20,700 nt of DNA, taken from Klebsiella pneumoniae. GTDB lineage: Bacteria; Pseudomonadota; Gammaproteobacteria; Ga0077536. Shown one piece after another: positions 13,449 through 20,700 of the stretch. The stretch lies in contig CAMCBY010000020.1 in assembly GCA_945873015.1 (NCBI GenBank), positions 1-20,700 on the forward strand. The letters run 5' to 3'. Numbering within the stretch: the first letter of the stretch is position 1; every line of letters starts with the position of its first letter. The notes beneath the pieces were generated by a model. The model saw nothing but the letters and a program-made list of their open reading frames with translations, was not told where the DNA came from and made no database searches. A program made the position numbers and the translations under genes.

Positions 13449-14551
13449 GACGCGGCGGCGCGGCGCGCCGCAAGTGCTTCGCCGTCGCGCTGCTGTGCTT
13501 ATGCGCACAGGCGGCGTTGGCCGCTGCGTCGGTGGATGCACAGATCATGGTGGTGCTGCACGCGGGTGATGCTGCACCGGCAGCGACGGCGGCGGCCGTG
13601 GCACACGACTATGGCTTGCGCACGCTCGAACAGCGGCATCTGGCCGCGCTCGAGGCCGACACCGCTGTGTTTGCTCTCGCTGCGCCACACACCCGCGAAA
13701 GTCTGTTGGCGCGTCTCAAGCGCGACCCGCGAATTGCCTCGGCGCAGGGTGTATTCCTGCACCACGTTGCCGGCATGCCGCCCAAAGATCCCTATTTCGA
13801 TTTGCAGGTGCGCACCCGTCCCGGTGGGGTTTCGACACTTGCGACCCGTGGCAGTGGGCGCAATGTGCGGATAGCCGTGATCGACACCGGCATCGATACC
13901 GCCCATCCCGATCTGCTCGGACAGGTCGCCGAAGCGCGCAACTTCGTCGGTGGCGACAGCAACGTGATCCCGGCTGAATTCCACGGCACGGCCGTGACCG
14001 GCCTGATCGCGGCCCACGCCGGCAATGAGGTCGGTATTCACGGTCTGGCATCGAAATCGTCGGTGTATGTGTTGCGCGCCTGCTGGGAGCCCAATTATGG
14101 CGACGGTATCTGCAGCAGCTATACGCTCGCCCAGGCGCTCGATTACGCCATCGAAATCCGTGCACGCATCATCAATCTGAGCCTGGCAGGACCGGACGAT
14201 CCCTTGCTGGCGCGGCTGGTGGAACGCGCGGTGGAACTCGGTGCGGTGGTGTTCGGTGCGATCGGCGAGGAAGCAGGCCAGACTTTCCCGACCTCGATTG
14301 CACAAGTCATTGCCGTCGAGCAGGCGCGGCAGAGCGGGGTCGAGGTGCCGGGCGAACGTCTGACCGTGCCTGGCCTGCAATTACTGACGACGGTGCCGGG
14401 TGGTCGTTACGATTTTGTCTCTGGACCGTCTTTCGCGGCCGCCCACGCGAGTGGCGTGGCGGCCATCATGCTCGAACTCGAGCCGCATCTCGGGCCCCAC
14501 GAACTGGCCGCCTGGCTGCGGCGCCTGCACGAGAATCCCGAACCGCGTTGA
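13445..14551 (+). CDS. Secreted subtilisin-like serine protease (S8)
   Basis: The 368-residue protein starts at GTG 13445 within GTGA, overlapping the anti-sigma stop. A signal peptide covers about 1-27 (basic start, then FAVALLCLCAQAALA). A prodomain-like region (33-104) begins IMVVLHAGD. The protease domain shows Asp147 in AVIDTGID, His180 in AEFHGTAVTG, and Ser329 in VSGPSFAAAHASGVAA. The oxyanion Asn expected in AAGN is not evident; the aligned stretch is FGAIGEEAG, which puts Glu275 there. With no C-terminal extension it should be periplasmic or secreted. It is the third gene of the sigma/anti-sigma operon, either an output of the regulon or part of the signal path that releases the sigma factor. 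Confidence 0.88.
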   Translation: MRRGGAARRKCFAVALLCLCAQAALAAASVDAQIMVVLHAGDAAPAATAAAVAHDYGLRTLEQRHLAALEADTAVFALAAPHTRESLLARLKRDPRIASAQGVFLHHVAGMPPKDPYFDLQVRTRPGGVSTLATRGSGRNVRIAVIDTGIDTAHPDLLGQVAEARNFVGGDSNVIPAEFHGTAVTGLIAAHAGNEVGIHGLASKSSVYVLRACWEPNYGDGICSSYTLAQALDYAIEIRARIINLSLAGPDDPLLARLVERAVELGAVVFGAIGEEAGQTFPTSIAQVIAVEQARQSGVEVPGERLTVPGLQLLTTVPGGRYDFVSGPSFAAAHASGVAAIMLELEPHLGPHELAAWLRRLHENPEPR

Positions 14552-14565
14552 CGCGGTCGTTCGTT

Positions 14566-15450
14566 TCAGATGAAGCGGCCGGCCGGCCAGTAATCGAAAC
14601 GGAACGCATCACCCTCGCGCTTGACTGCGCCGGCCGACGGCAGCGGGAAATGCGCGGTCAGCACCTGGGTGGCGCAATCACTGTATCGCTCAAGAAAGCT
14701 GCGGCGAGTCTGCGCGGCCAGCGGTTTGTTGGCGTCGTGGCGGAAATTCCATTCCGGGTAACGGCACTGTATCGGGCTGTGGATGAGGTCGCCGGTCACC
14801 ACCGCATCGGCGCCACGGCCATCGACCCGCACTGCGCAATGGCCGTGGGTGTGGCCCGGCGTCGGCTCGAGCCACACGTAGTCGTCAATCTGATGGTCGT
14901 CATCAACCAGTACCGCCTGGCCGGCTTCGATGATCGGCAGCACGTTCTCGGCGTAGGTCGGGTCTTTGTAATCGCGATGCAGTTTCTCGCAGGCCGCCAC
15001 TTCGGTGCGCGACAGGATGTAACGTGCCTTGCTGAACGTCGGGCGCCAGCGGCCGTCCAGCCACTGGGTGTTCCAGCCGCTGTGGTCGACATGCAGATGG
15101 GTACACAGCACCACGTCGATGTCCTGCGGTTGCAGGCCGAGTGCGGCGAGTGCCGGCAGATAGGTATTGCCTTCCATCTGGTGCCAGGTCGGGAACCACT
15201 TCACCGACTTGTGGTTGCCGACACAGCTATCGACCAGCACCACATTCTGCGGTGTGCGAATGACGTAACTCTGGATGGGCATGAGCAGTTTGTCGGTGCC
15301 GGGTTCAAGCGCCATCGGCTCCAGCCAGTGCCGATGAGGGGCTAGGATCTCAGGCGTCGCGTCGGGGAAAAAATCGTAGATGCTGATGAACGGTCCGTTA
15401 CTCTCGATGGCGCGACCTATCTCCACCTGTCCGAGTTTCATCCATGCCAT
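14566..15450 (-). CDS. Metallo-beta-lactamase-fold hydrolase (lactonase-like)
   Basis: The start at ATG 15450 has GGGGGA six bases upstream, preferred over an ATG 10 codons further out. The 294-residue protein has the metal motif HLHVDH (His118, His120, Asp122, His123), His200 in TPGHTHGH, and Asp221 in VTGDLIHSP. This is the layout of the AHL-lactonase/MBL hydrolase group, which binds two metal ions. The substrate could be a lactone or another ester-like bond. No signal peptide is seen, so it should be cytoplasmic. It converges on the subtilisin gene with 14 bp between stops and is divergent from the LpxR-like gene. Confidence 0.87.
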   Translation of the reverse strand: MAWMKLGQVEIGRAIESNGPFISIYDFFPDATPEILAPHRHWLEPMALEPGTDKLLMPIQSYVIRTPQNVVLVDSCVGNHKSVKWFPTWHQMEGNTYLPALAALGLQPQDIDVVLCTHLHVDHSGWNTQWLDGRWRPTFSKARYILSRTEVAACEKLHRDYKDPTYAENVLPIIEAGQAVLVDDDHQIDDYVWLEPTPGHTHGHCAVRVDGRGADAVVTGDLIHSPIQCRYPEWNFRHDANKPLAAQTRRSFLERYSDCATQVLTAHFPLPSAGAVKREGDAFRFDYWPAGRFI

Positions 15451-15452
15451 GT

Positions 15453-15542
15453 TGTTTCCCCCGCCCGATTCGTTATGCATTCAGGCTTGGATGATATAGT
15501 GCCCGTCGGCCCTGAACTATTACCCCGCGGTCGGGGGAAACA
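15453..15542. repeat. 10-bp inverted repeat in the MBL/LpxR divergent region
   Basis: TGTTTCCCCC (15453-15462) and GGGGGAAACA (15533-15542) are exact inverted copies, 70 bp apart. The left copy contains the ribosome-binding site of the minus-strand MBL gene; the right copy sits 16 bases before the ATG of the LpxR-like gene. They may be the same translation-signal sequence used on both sides, or a shared binding site. Confidence 0.4.
15492..15500 (+). promoter_or_regulatory. Possible extended -10 promoter of the LpxR-like gene
   Basis: TGATATAGT gives TGn plus TATAGT, an extended -10 box. The -35 candidate TTATGC (15473-15478) is poor. The start of transcription would be near 15507, about 50 bases before the ATG. 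Confidence 0.35.
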
Positions 15543-15557
15543 CCTGCCTGATTGCGC

Positions 15558-16625
15558 ATGAATAAACCCCAGCCTCTCTACTTCATTGTTCTGTTTTTGT
15601 TGTGCACGGCCGCCGTCGCTGCCGATGTGTCCAGCGCACCCGCAGCGCCCGACGCGGGACCGCAAACGCTCACGGTGCTGTTTGAGAACGACCTGTTCGG
15701 TGACTCCGATCAGCAGTACACCAACGGCTTCAAAATGAACTGGATGTCGCCCAACCTCAAAGCCCTGGGCGAAGCGCCCGGCGTGCCGGCGTGGTTGTTG
15801 CGTGCGGTGCACGGGCTGAATGCGTTCGAACATGCGGTGCTGGGTGAGAACGAACGGGCGTTTAATCTCGGTTTCTCAGTCGGGCAGTTGATGTTCACCC
15901 CAGGAGACACCCAGACGGTGCAACTGGTCGAGGACGATCGGCCCTATGCGGGTTGGTTGTTCGGTGGCCTGACCTTGGTCAGCAAAACCGACTACGTAGC
16001 CGACACCTTCGATGTGCAGGTCGGCATGATTGGACCGGCCTCTTTGGCCGAGGACGCCCAGCGCCTGGTGCACGAACTGCGCGGTTTCGATGTGCCGCAG
16101 GGCTGGCAGAACCAGCTCTCCAACGAGCCGGCCTTCCTGCTCTATTACGAACGAAAATGGCGGGTGTTGAGCGCACCGCTCGTCAGTCAGTTCGGTTATG
16201 ACCTCATCACCCATGTCGGGCTCGCTGCGGGCACGGTCATGGATTACGGCGCGGCCGGCGCCGAATTCCGTCTCGGCTGGCATCTGCCCCAGGACTTCGG
16301 CACCTCGTTGATCCGCCCGGGCGGTGATTCAAATGCCCCGAGCACCGTGAGCGGCGCGGGCGGACGGAGCCGCGGTTTTGGCGCCTATGGTTTTGCCGCC
16401 GTCGGCGGGCGCCTGGTCGCGCGCAATATCTTTCTCGACGGCAATACCTTCGAGGACAGCCACAGCGTCGACAAAAAAATTCCGGTGGGCGATCTGATCC
16501 TGGGCGCGAGCGTGATTTATGACGGTATCAAGCTGTCCTACGCCCAGGTCTTTCGTAGCCGTGAGTTCGACGGCCAGACCCGCCGCCACAACTTCGGTTC
16601 GTTGAATCTGTCGGTGTCGTTCTGA
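15558..16625 (+). CDS. lpxR: LpxR-like lipid A 3'-O-deacylase (DUF2219 outer-membrane protein)
   Basis: The 355-residue protein has a signal peptide of about 22 residues (FIVLFLLCTAAVAA). The family start VLFENDLFGDSDQQYTNGFK (40-59) follows, where Asn44 and Asp45 correspond to the Asn-Asp pair of Salmonella LpxR. A central stretch with GMIGPASL, VHELRG (His172) and GWQNQLSNEP matches the part that supplies the catalytic His. Alternating beta strands run to the C-terminal Phe, as expected for a 12-stranded outer-membrane barrel. LpxR removes the 3'-acyloxyacyl group from lipid A with calcium. Here I infer lipid A remodelling. ATG 15558 is chosen over TTG 15552. The stop is only 7 bp from that of the convergent MBL gene. 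Confidence 0.82.
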   Translation: MNKPQPLYFIVLFLLCTAAVAADVSSAPAAPDAGPQTLTVLFENDLFGDSDQQYTNGFKMNWMSPNLKALGEAPGVPAWLLRAVHGLNAFEHAVLGENERAFNLGFSVGQLMFTPGDTQTVQLVEDDRPYAGWLFGGLTLVSKTDYVADTFDVQVGMIGPASLAEDAQRLVHELRGFDVPQGWQNQLSNEPAFLLYYERKWRVLSAPLVSQFGYDLITHVGLAAGTVMDYGAAGAEFRLGWHLPQDFGTSLIRPGGDSNAPSTVSGAGGRSRGFGAYGFAAVGGRLVARNIFLDGNTFEDSHSVDKKIPVGDLILGASVIYDGIKLSYAQVFRSREFDGQTRRHNFGSLNLSVSF

Positions 16626-16632
16626 GGCCGAC

Positions 16633-17466
16633 TTAAGGCAGCATGCTCCATTGTCCGTCCTGCTCGCGTGCACGGCCGTCGTCGCGCAGCTTGAGCAGAT
16701 GGGCGTGGAGGGACATTGCCGCCCATGAATGCATGACCTTGTCGACGTCGTCGTAGACCACCGGCGTCAGCGTGTCGATGTCGACCGTACCGAGACGCGT
16801 CAACGCATCGGCCACCTTCGCTTCACGTTTCAGGCGATGGGCAATCAGGTGCTCGATTTCAGCGCGCGGATTTCCAATCAGGTCACCGTGGCCCGGCGCG
16901 AGGAAATCCACTTTGTAATTCAGCATACGACGCAGCGATTCAATGTAGTGCTGCATGTTGCCGTGCGGCGGCACGATCACCACCGTCGAGCCGCCCATGA
17001 TGTGGTCGCCGGTCATGAGCAGGCCGTCCTGTTCGACCAGATAGCAGATATGGTTGCTGACATGACCCGGTGTCAGCAACGCGCGTATCGTAAATTCGTC
17101 GGTGCTGAGCACATCGTCCTGCGCGAGCTGGCGGGCGCCGCTGAAGGTCTCATCCTGAAAACCGTCATTGGGGATGACATTGCCGACCAGCGCAGCGCCA
17201 GTGCGCTCGGCGAGCACGCGGGCCGCCGGTGAGTGATCGCGATGGGTATGGGTCACCAGTATCCAGCGCAGGCGACCATCGCAGATGCGCTCCAGGGCAT
17301 CGACGTGCTCCGGCAGGTTGGGACCGGGATCGATCATCGCCAGTTCGCGTTCACCCACCAGATAGGTATTGGTGCCTGGACCGGTCATACGCCCGCTGTT
17401 GGGTGCGGTGACACGGCGCACATGGGGTGCGACGGCGACGGCTTCGCCATATCGAATCTCGGGCAT
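16633..17466 (-). CDS. Metallo-beta-lactamase-fold hydrolase, LACTB2-like
   Basis: The start at ATG 17466 has GAGGAG seven bases upstream; a further in-frame ATG at 17484 has none. The 277-residue protein opens with a substrate-loop segment NSGRMTGPGTNTYLVG (23-38) and has THTHRDH (His73, His75, Asp77, His78), His135 in TPGHVSNH, Asp154 in MTGDHIMGG and a late APGHGD. A C-terminal winged-helix-like tail (about 205-277, HRLKREAKVADALTRLG onwards) is the LACTB2 hallmark. Family members include an RNA endonuclease in mitochondria and thioesterase-like hydrolases in bacteria, so the reaction is open. It is distinct from the other MBL gene in both motif context and tail. Confidence 0.86.
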   Translation of the reverse strand: MPEIRYGEAVAVAPHVRRVTAPNSGRMTGPGTNTYLVGERELAMIDPGPNLPEHVDALERICDGRLRWILVTHTHRDHSPAARVLAERTGAALVGNVIPNDGFQDETFSGARQLAQDDVLSTDEFTIRALLTPGHVSNHICYLVEQDGLLMTGDHIMGGSTVVIVPPHGNMQHYIESLRRMLNYKVDFLAPGHGDLIGNPRAEIEHLIAHRLKREAKVADALTRLGTVDIDTLTPVVYDDVDKVMHSWAAMSLHAHLLKLRDDGRAREQDGQWSMLP

Positions 17467-17525
17467 CGCGGGACTCCTCATCAACGTTCTGCAGCGGGTG
17501 CCTAATCTCCCACAAATCGCGAGCC

Positions 17526-17615
17526 CCTTGTAGCTGCGAATTCATGCGCACATTCATACAACGGCCGAACACGCGGGTGCGCCTTTGAATGTGCGAATGA
17601 ATTCGCACCTACGGG
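17526..17615. repeat. REPIN-type pair, family A (GTAG head), diverged
   Basis: The arm at 17526-17555 (TTGTAGCTGCGAATTCATGC within it) and the arm at 17587-17615 are inverted copies with a few mismatches, separated by about 31 bp. Both carry the GTAG head and the GCGAATTCAT palindrome of the unit seen at 233-260. The 231-bp gap 17467-17697 contains this element, the folD ribosome-binding site and no gene. Confidence 0.65.
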
Positions 17616-17697
17616 AGAGCTGGCATTTGTCAGACCTTCGGCGGACAAGGCACTATACCGGCGACTTTTAATCTCATCCCACGTTCTGGAGGAATGC

Positions 17698-18546
17698 ATG
17701 TCCGCATTGGTGCTCGACGGCAAGGCCCTGGCTGCGGCCGAGGAACATGTGCTGTCCGCGAGGGTCGAGCAACTCAAGCTCAGCAGCGGCGGACGCGTGC
17801 CCATATTGGCAACCATCCTGGTCGGTGACGATCCGGCCTCGGCGACCTATGTACGCATGAAGGGTAATGCCTGCCAGCGTGTCGGCATGCAGTCGCTGCG
17901 CATCGAATTGCCGGCTGCGACCACTACCGTCGAACTGCTGGAACACATCGATGCGCTGAACGCCAATGCCGACGTGCATGGCATCCTGCTGCAACACCCG
18001 GTGCCCGCGCATATCGACGAGCGCGCCTGTTTTGACAGGATTGCGCTGCACAAAGACGTCGACGGTGTGACCACCTATGGTTTTGGCCGCATGGCAATGG
18101 GCGAACACGCCTGGGGCTCAGCGACACCGGCCGGCATCATGCGCCTGCTCAAACATTACCGCGTGCCGCTGGCCGGGCAACTGGCGGTGGTGGTCGGGCG
18201 CAGCCCGATACTCGGCAAGCCAATGGCGGCGATGCTGCTCAACGCCGACGCCACCGTGCTCATCTGTCACTCGCGCACGCGCGATCTGCCGGCACTGCTG
18301 CGCCAGGCCGACCTCGTGGTTGGCGCGGTCGGCAAACCGCAGTTCATTCGCGCCGCGTGGATCAAGGACAGCGCGGTAGTGGTCGATGCCGGCTATCATC
18401 CGGGCGGGGTAGGGGACATCGAACTCGGGCCGCTGGTCGCGCGTTGCGCGGCTTATACACCGGTGCCTGGCGGGGTTGGGCCGATGACCATCAATACCTT
18501 GATTGCGCAGACCGTGGCCGCAGCGGAGCAATCGCTGGCCGCATAA
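17698..18546 (+). CDS. folD: FolD-type methylene-THF dehydrogenase/cyclohydrolase
   Basis: The 282-residue protein catalyses interconversion of 5,10-methylene-, methenyl- and 10-formyl-tetrahydrofolate with NADP. Visible are the Tyr51-x3-Lys55 motif in YVRMKGNACQ, Gln99 in ILLQHPVP, Asp120 and Asp122 in HKDVDG, the nucleotide site VVVGRSPILGKPMA (164-177), and the family end TPVPGGVGPMTINTL (254-268). The usual PCTPxGI is SATPAGI (141-147), and DAGYHPGGVGD stands where typical FolD has D-x-G-I. This marks a divergent FolD branch, possibly a second copy with a specialised C1 role. GGAGGA is four bases before the ATG. It leads an operon with CoA-transferase and acyl-CoA dehydrogenase genes, an unusual setting for a housekeeping folate gene. 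Confidence 0.9.
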   Translation: MSALVLDGKALAAAEEHVLSARVEQLKLSSGGRVPILATILVGDDPASATYVRMKGNACQRVGMQSLRIELPAATTTVELLEHIDALNANADVHGILLQHPVPAHIDERACFDRIALHKDVDGVTTYGFGRMAMGEHAWGSATPAGIMRLLKHYRVPLAGQLAVVVGRSPILGKPMAAMLLNADATVLICHSRTRDLPALLRQADLVVGAVGKPQFIRAAWIKDSAVVVDAGYHPGGVGDIELGPLVARCAAYTPVPGGVGPMTINTLIAQTVAAAEQSLAA

Positions 18547-18574
18547 CAACAATCACAGTCACAGGGGAGCGTCC

Positions 18575-19795
18575 ATGAGTCAACTCAACCCGCATATGTT
18601 GAGCGGCATCCGCATACTCGATCTGTCGCGCGCGCTGGCCGGCCCGACCTGCACCCGTCTGTTCGCCGAAATGGGCGCAGATGTGATCAAGGTCGAAGCC
18701 GCGCCCGATGGCGACCGCACCCGTCTGGTGTCGAAGATGCGCAATGAGCGCGGCCTGTATTTTGTGCAGCAGAATCTCAACAAGCGCAGTGTCGCTATCG
18801 ATTTCAGCAAGCCGGGCGGCCTCGACCTGGTGCGAGAAATCGTGCCCCATTGCGACGTGGTGGTGGAGAACTACAAACCCGGCGTCATGAAGGGCATGGG
18901 TCTCGCTTATGAGGATCTCAGGAAGCTGCGTGAGGACATCATTCTGTGTTCGATCTCGGCGCTTGGTCAGAGCGGACCCTTGTCGCATAAACCCGGTTAC
19001 GACTACATCGCCCAGGCCTATGCCGGTGTCACCTCCATGATCGGGCCGCGTGACGACTCGCCCTATATTCCTCTGCTGGGCTTAGGCGACGTCAGCACCG
19101 GCGTACATGCCGCCTTCGCGATTGCCGCTTCTTTGTTGTATCGCGCGCGCACCGGCCGTGGTCAGTTTCTCGATATCGCGCTGCTCGATTGTTATTACCA
19201 CGCGCACGAAGTGAATGTTCACCAGTTCAGCGCCAGCCTGGGAGAGATTAAACCCACGCGCAGCGGTCGCCATCTGACTTATCTGTGCCCGGCCGGTGTA
19301 TTCCGTGCCAACGGCGGCGATATCGTGCTCATGGGGTTCCTGCACCACTGGCGCGATGTATGTGCGGCGATGGGTCGACCGGATCTTGCCACCGCGCCGG
19401 GCTGGGCCACCGATGCTGAACGCATGACGCGTTTCGACGAGGTGGTCGCCTACATCGAGAACTGGCTCAAGTCTTTTGCCGATGTCGACAGCGCAATCGC
19501 GGCCTTTGATGCGCATGGTGTGCCGTGCGCGCCGGTATTGTCGATTGAACAGACCGTCAAACATCCGCACTTCATCGAGCGCGGCACCATACGCACCATC
19601 GTCGATCCGGTAGCCGGTGAGTTTCAGATCCCCGGCATGCCGATCAAAACTTCGGATTTCCCCGCCAATAATGATTACGTCGCGCCACTGCTGGGCGAAC
19701 ACAACGACGAGGTCCTGGGCGGCTTGCTCGGCAAGAGCACGGCGGATATCGATGCCCTGCGCGCAGCCGGCATCCTGATCTCCAAACCTTACTGA
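18575..19795 (+). CDS. CaiB/BaiF family (class III) CoA-transferase
   Basis: The start at ATG 18575 has AGGGGAG five bases before it. The 406-residue protein begins with the family signature GIRILDLSRALAGPTCTRLF (11-30), ADVIKVE, and NKRSVAIDF (69-77). Asp172 in LLGLGDVSTG is the catalytic aspartate that forms the CoA-thioester anhydride (Asp169 in CaiB). Class III enzymes move CoA between an acyl-CoA and a free acid. Acceptors include carnitine, formate, succinate, bile acids and branched acids; this one cannot be fixed. The neighbours (FolD 28 bp before, acyl-CoA dehydrogenase 47 bp after) suggest a dicarboxylate or branched-acid catabolic route. Confidence 0.9.
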   Translation: MSQLNPHMLSGIRILDLSRALAGPTCTRLFAEMGADVIKVEAAPDGDRTRLVSKMRNERGLYFVQQNLNKRSVAIDFSKPGGLDLVREIVPHCDVVVENYKPGVMKGMGLAYEDLRKLREDIILCSISALGQSGPLSHKPGYDYIAQAYAGVTSMIGPRDDSPYIPLLGLGDVSTGVHAAFAIAASLLYRARTGRGQFLDIALLDCYYHAHEVNVHQFSASLGEIKPTRSGRHLTYLCPAGVFRANGGDIVLMGFLHHWRDVCAAMGRPDLATAPGWATDAERMTRFDEVVAYIENWLKSFADVDSAIAAFDAHGVPCAPVLSIEQTVKHPHFIERGTIRTIVDPVAGEFQIPGMPIKTSDFPANNDYVAPLLGEHNDEVLGGLLGKSTADIDALRAAGILISKPY

Positions 19796-19842
19796 ATCTG
19801 TGGGCCGCGATGGCGGCCTGACCCATCTCGAGGAATGAGCCC

Positions 19843-20700
19843 ATGCAAGAGGCGGCCAGCGTGCATCGTTATCTGACCCCGGAGCGCATCATGATTCGCG
19901 ACACTGCGCGCGAGTTCACCCTCAATGAAGTGTTGCCGGTCGCCAATGCGCTCGACCCGGTGCAAGGCGACATTCCGCTCGAGTTGCGCCAGAAACTCGC
20001 CGACATGGGCTACTTCGGCATCCGCGTGCCGGAGCAATACGGCGGCAGCGGACTCGGTGTGTTTGAGTACTGCCTGATCTCCGAGCAGTTGGCGCGCGGC
20101 TGGATGAGCGTGGCCAGTATCATCGCGCGCGGCAACGGCACCATGACCTTGAGCCTGCTCGATGAAGCGCAGCGCGCGCGCATGATGCCGCGCGTGGTGC
20201 GTGGTGAATACCTCGGCGCAATGTCGCTGTCGGAGCCGGATACCGGTTCGGACCTGGCGTCGATTTCCTGTCGAGCGGTGCGCGACGGCGACGAATGGGT
20301 CATCACCGGCAATAAATACTGGTGCACCTTCGCCGATGGCGCCGATTACATCCTGTTGTTCGCGCGCACTTCGGCGCCGCCCGATGCCAGCAAACGGCAC
20401 GTCGGCATCAGTGCCTTCCTGCTCGACAAACCACGCGGCAGTTTTCCGGCCGGGGTGCATGGCGCAGAGATCCCGAAGATTGGTTATTTCGGCTGGAAAA
20501 CGTTCGAGCTCGCGTTCGAGCAATACCGTGCGCCGGCCAGTGCGCTGATAGGCGCAGAGGGCAAGGCCTTCTATGCGTTGGCGCGTGGCCTCGACGAAGC
20601 GCGTGCCCATACCGCCGCGCGCTCGATTGGTCTCGCTCAGGGCGCGCTGGAAGACGCGTTGGCCTATGCGCAGGAGCGCCAGCAGTTTGGCCGGCCCATC
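19843..20700 (+). CDS. Acyl-CoA dehydrogenase, 3' end outside window
   Basis: From ATG 19843 (GAGGA eight to nine bases upstream) the frame stays open to the window edge, giving 286 residues of an expected 380-400. The alpha-helical N-terminus (MIRDTAREFTLNEVLPVANA, 17-36) is followed by DMGYFGIRVPEQYGGSGLG (54-72) and the FAD-contact signature AMSLSEPDTGSD (126-137). Next come WVITGNKYWCTFADGADYIL (152-171) and the start of the C-terminal helical domain (ARGLDEARAHTAARSIGLAQ). The enzyme puts a 2,3-double bond into an acyl-CoA and passes electrons to ETF. The catalytic base usually found near residue 370 lies beyond the window. It likely acts on the product of the CoA-transferase encoded 47 bp upstream. 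Confidence 0.9.
   Translation, partial: MQEAASVHRYLTPERIMIRDTAREFTLNEVLPVANALDPVQGDIPLELRQKLADMGYFGIRVPEQYGGSGLGVFEYCLISEQLARGWMSVASIIARGNGTMTLSLLDEAQRARMMPRVVRGEYLGAMSLSEPDTGSDLASISCRAVRDGDEWVITGNKYWCTFADGADYILLFARTSAPPDASKRHVGISAFLLDKPRGSFPAGVHGAEIPKIGYFGWKTFELAFEQYRAPASALIGAEGKAFYALARGLDEARAHTAARSIGLAQGALEDALAYAQERQQFGRPI

Noticed and set aside
14548..15345. Plus-strand open frame of 265 codons beginning at the subtilisin stop
   Set aside because: It lies fully antisense to the metallo-beta-lactamase-fold gene, whose HLHVDH and GD motifs are clear; the frame is a by-product of high GC.
18575..20700. Carnitine (cai) operon, given CaiB-like and CaiA-like genes and a CaiC-like tail at the window start
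   Set aside because: The ligase fragment is 18 kb away in another unit, folD heads the operon, and no CaiT/CaiD/CaiE is present; the families are too broad for that call.

Overview
The window is high-GC, densely coded bacterial DNA carrying about 24 genes. I see no rRNA, tRNA, CRISPR array, insertion sequence or phage gene. It most resembles a free-living gammaproteobacterium. Pointers are REP/REPIN-type palindromes with GTAG and GTGG heads, an LpxR-type outer-membrane lipid A deacylase, a CbpA/CbpM pair under a sigma32-type promoter, and many acyl-CoA genes. The lineage call is inference from gene content only.

Positions 1-2.2 kb hold the tail of an acyl-CoA ligase, a nested cluster of palindromic repeats, and a minus-strand pair of a transglutaminase-like protein followed by the proteasome-like peptidase Anbu. 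Positions 2.2-6.7 kb hold a minus-strand cluster transcribed in the order acetoacetate-decarboxylase-like, SAM methyltransferase, short-chain dehydrogenase, MetX-like alpha/beta hydrolase, nitroreductase. It looks like a small-molecule pathway whose substrate cannot be read from the sequence. Positions 6.8-8.2 kb hold cbpA-cbpM behind a near-consensus heat-shock promoter.

Positions 8.2-10.6 kb form a polyhydroxyalkanoate-type locus. On the minus strand a small unannotated-type ORF overlaps a PhaC-like synthase by ATGA, and a GNAT acetyltransferase follows. A PadR regulator is divergent, and a clear sigma70 promoter overlain by a dyad operator lies between the two arms. Positions 10.7-12.05 kb hold a membrane-anchored alpha/beta hydrolase and a SnoaL-like protein.

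Positions 12.2-14.55 kb hold an overlapping ECF sigma factor, zinc-type anti-sigma factor and secreted subtilisin. The anti-sigma periplasmic part looks like a subtilisin propeptide. This is the most interesting candidate system in the window, because it suggests a protease that directly docks on, or processes, its own anti-sigma factor. Positions 14.57-17.47 kb hold two different metallo-beta-lactamase-fold hydrolases flanking the LpxR-like gene. A second REPIN-type pair follows, and then a plus-strand acyl-CoA operon: FolD, class III CoA-transferase, and an acyl-CoA dehydrogenase that runs off the end.
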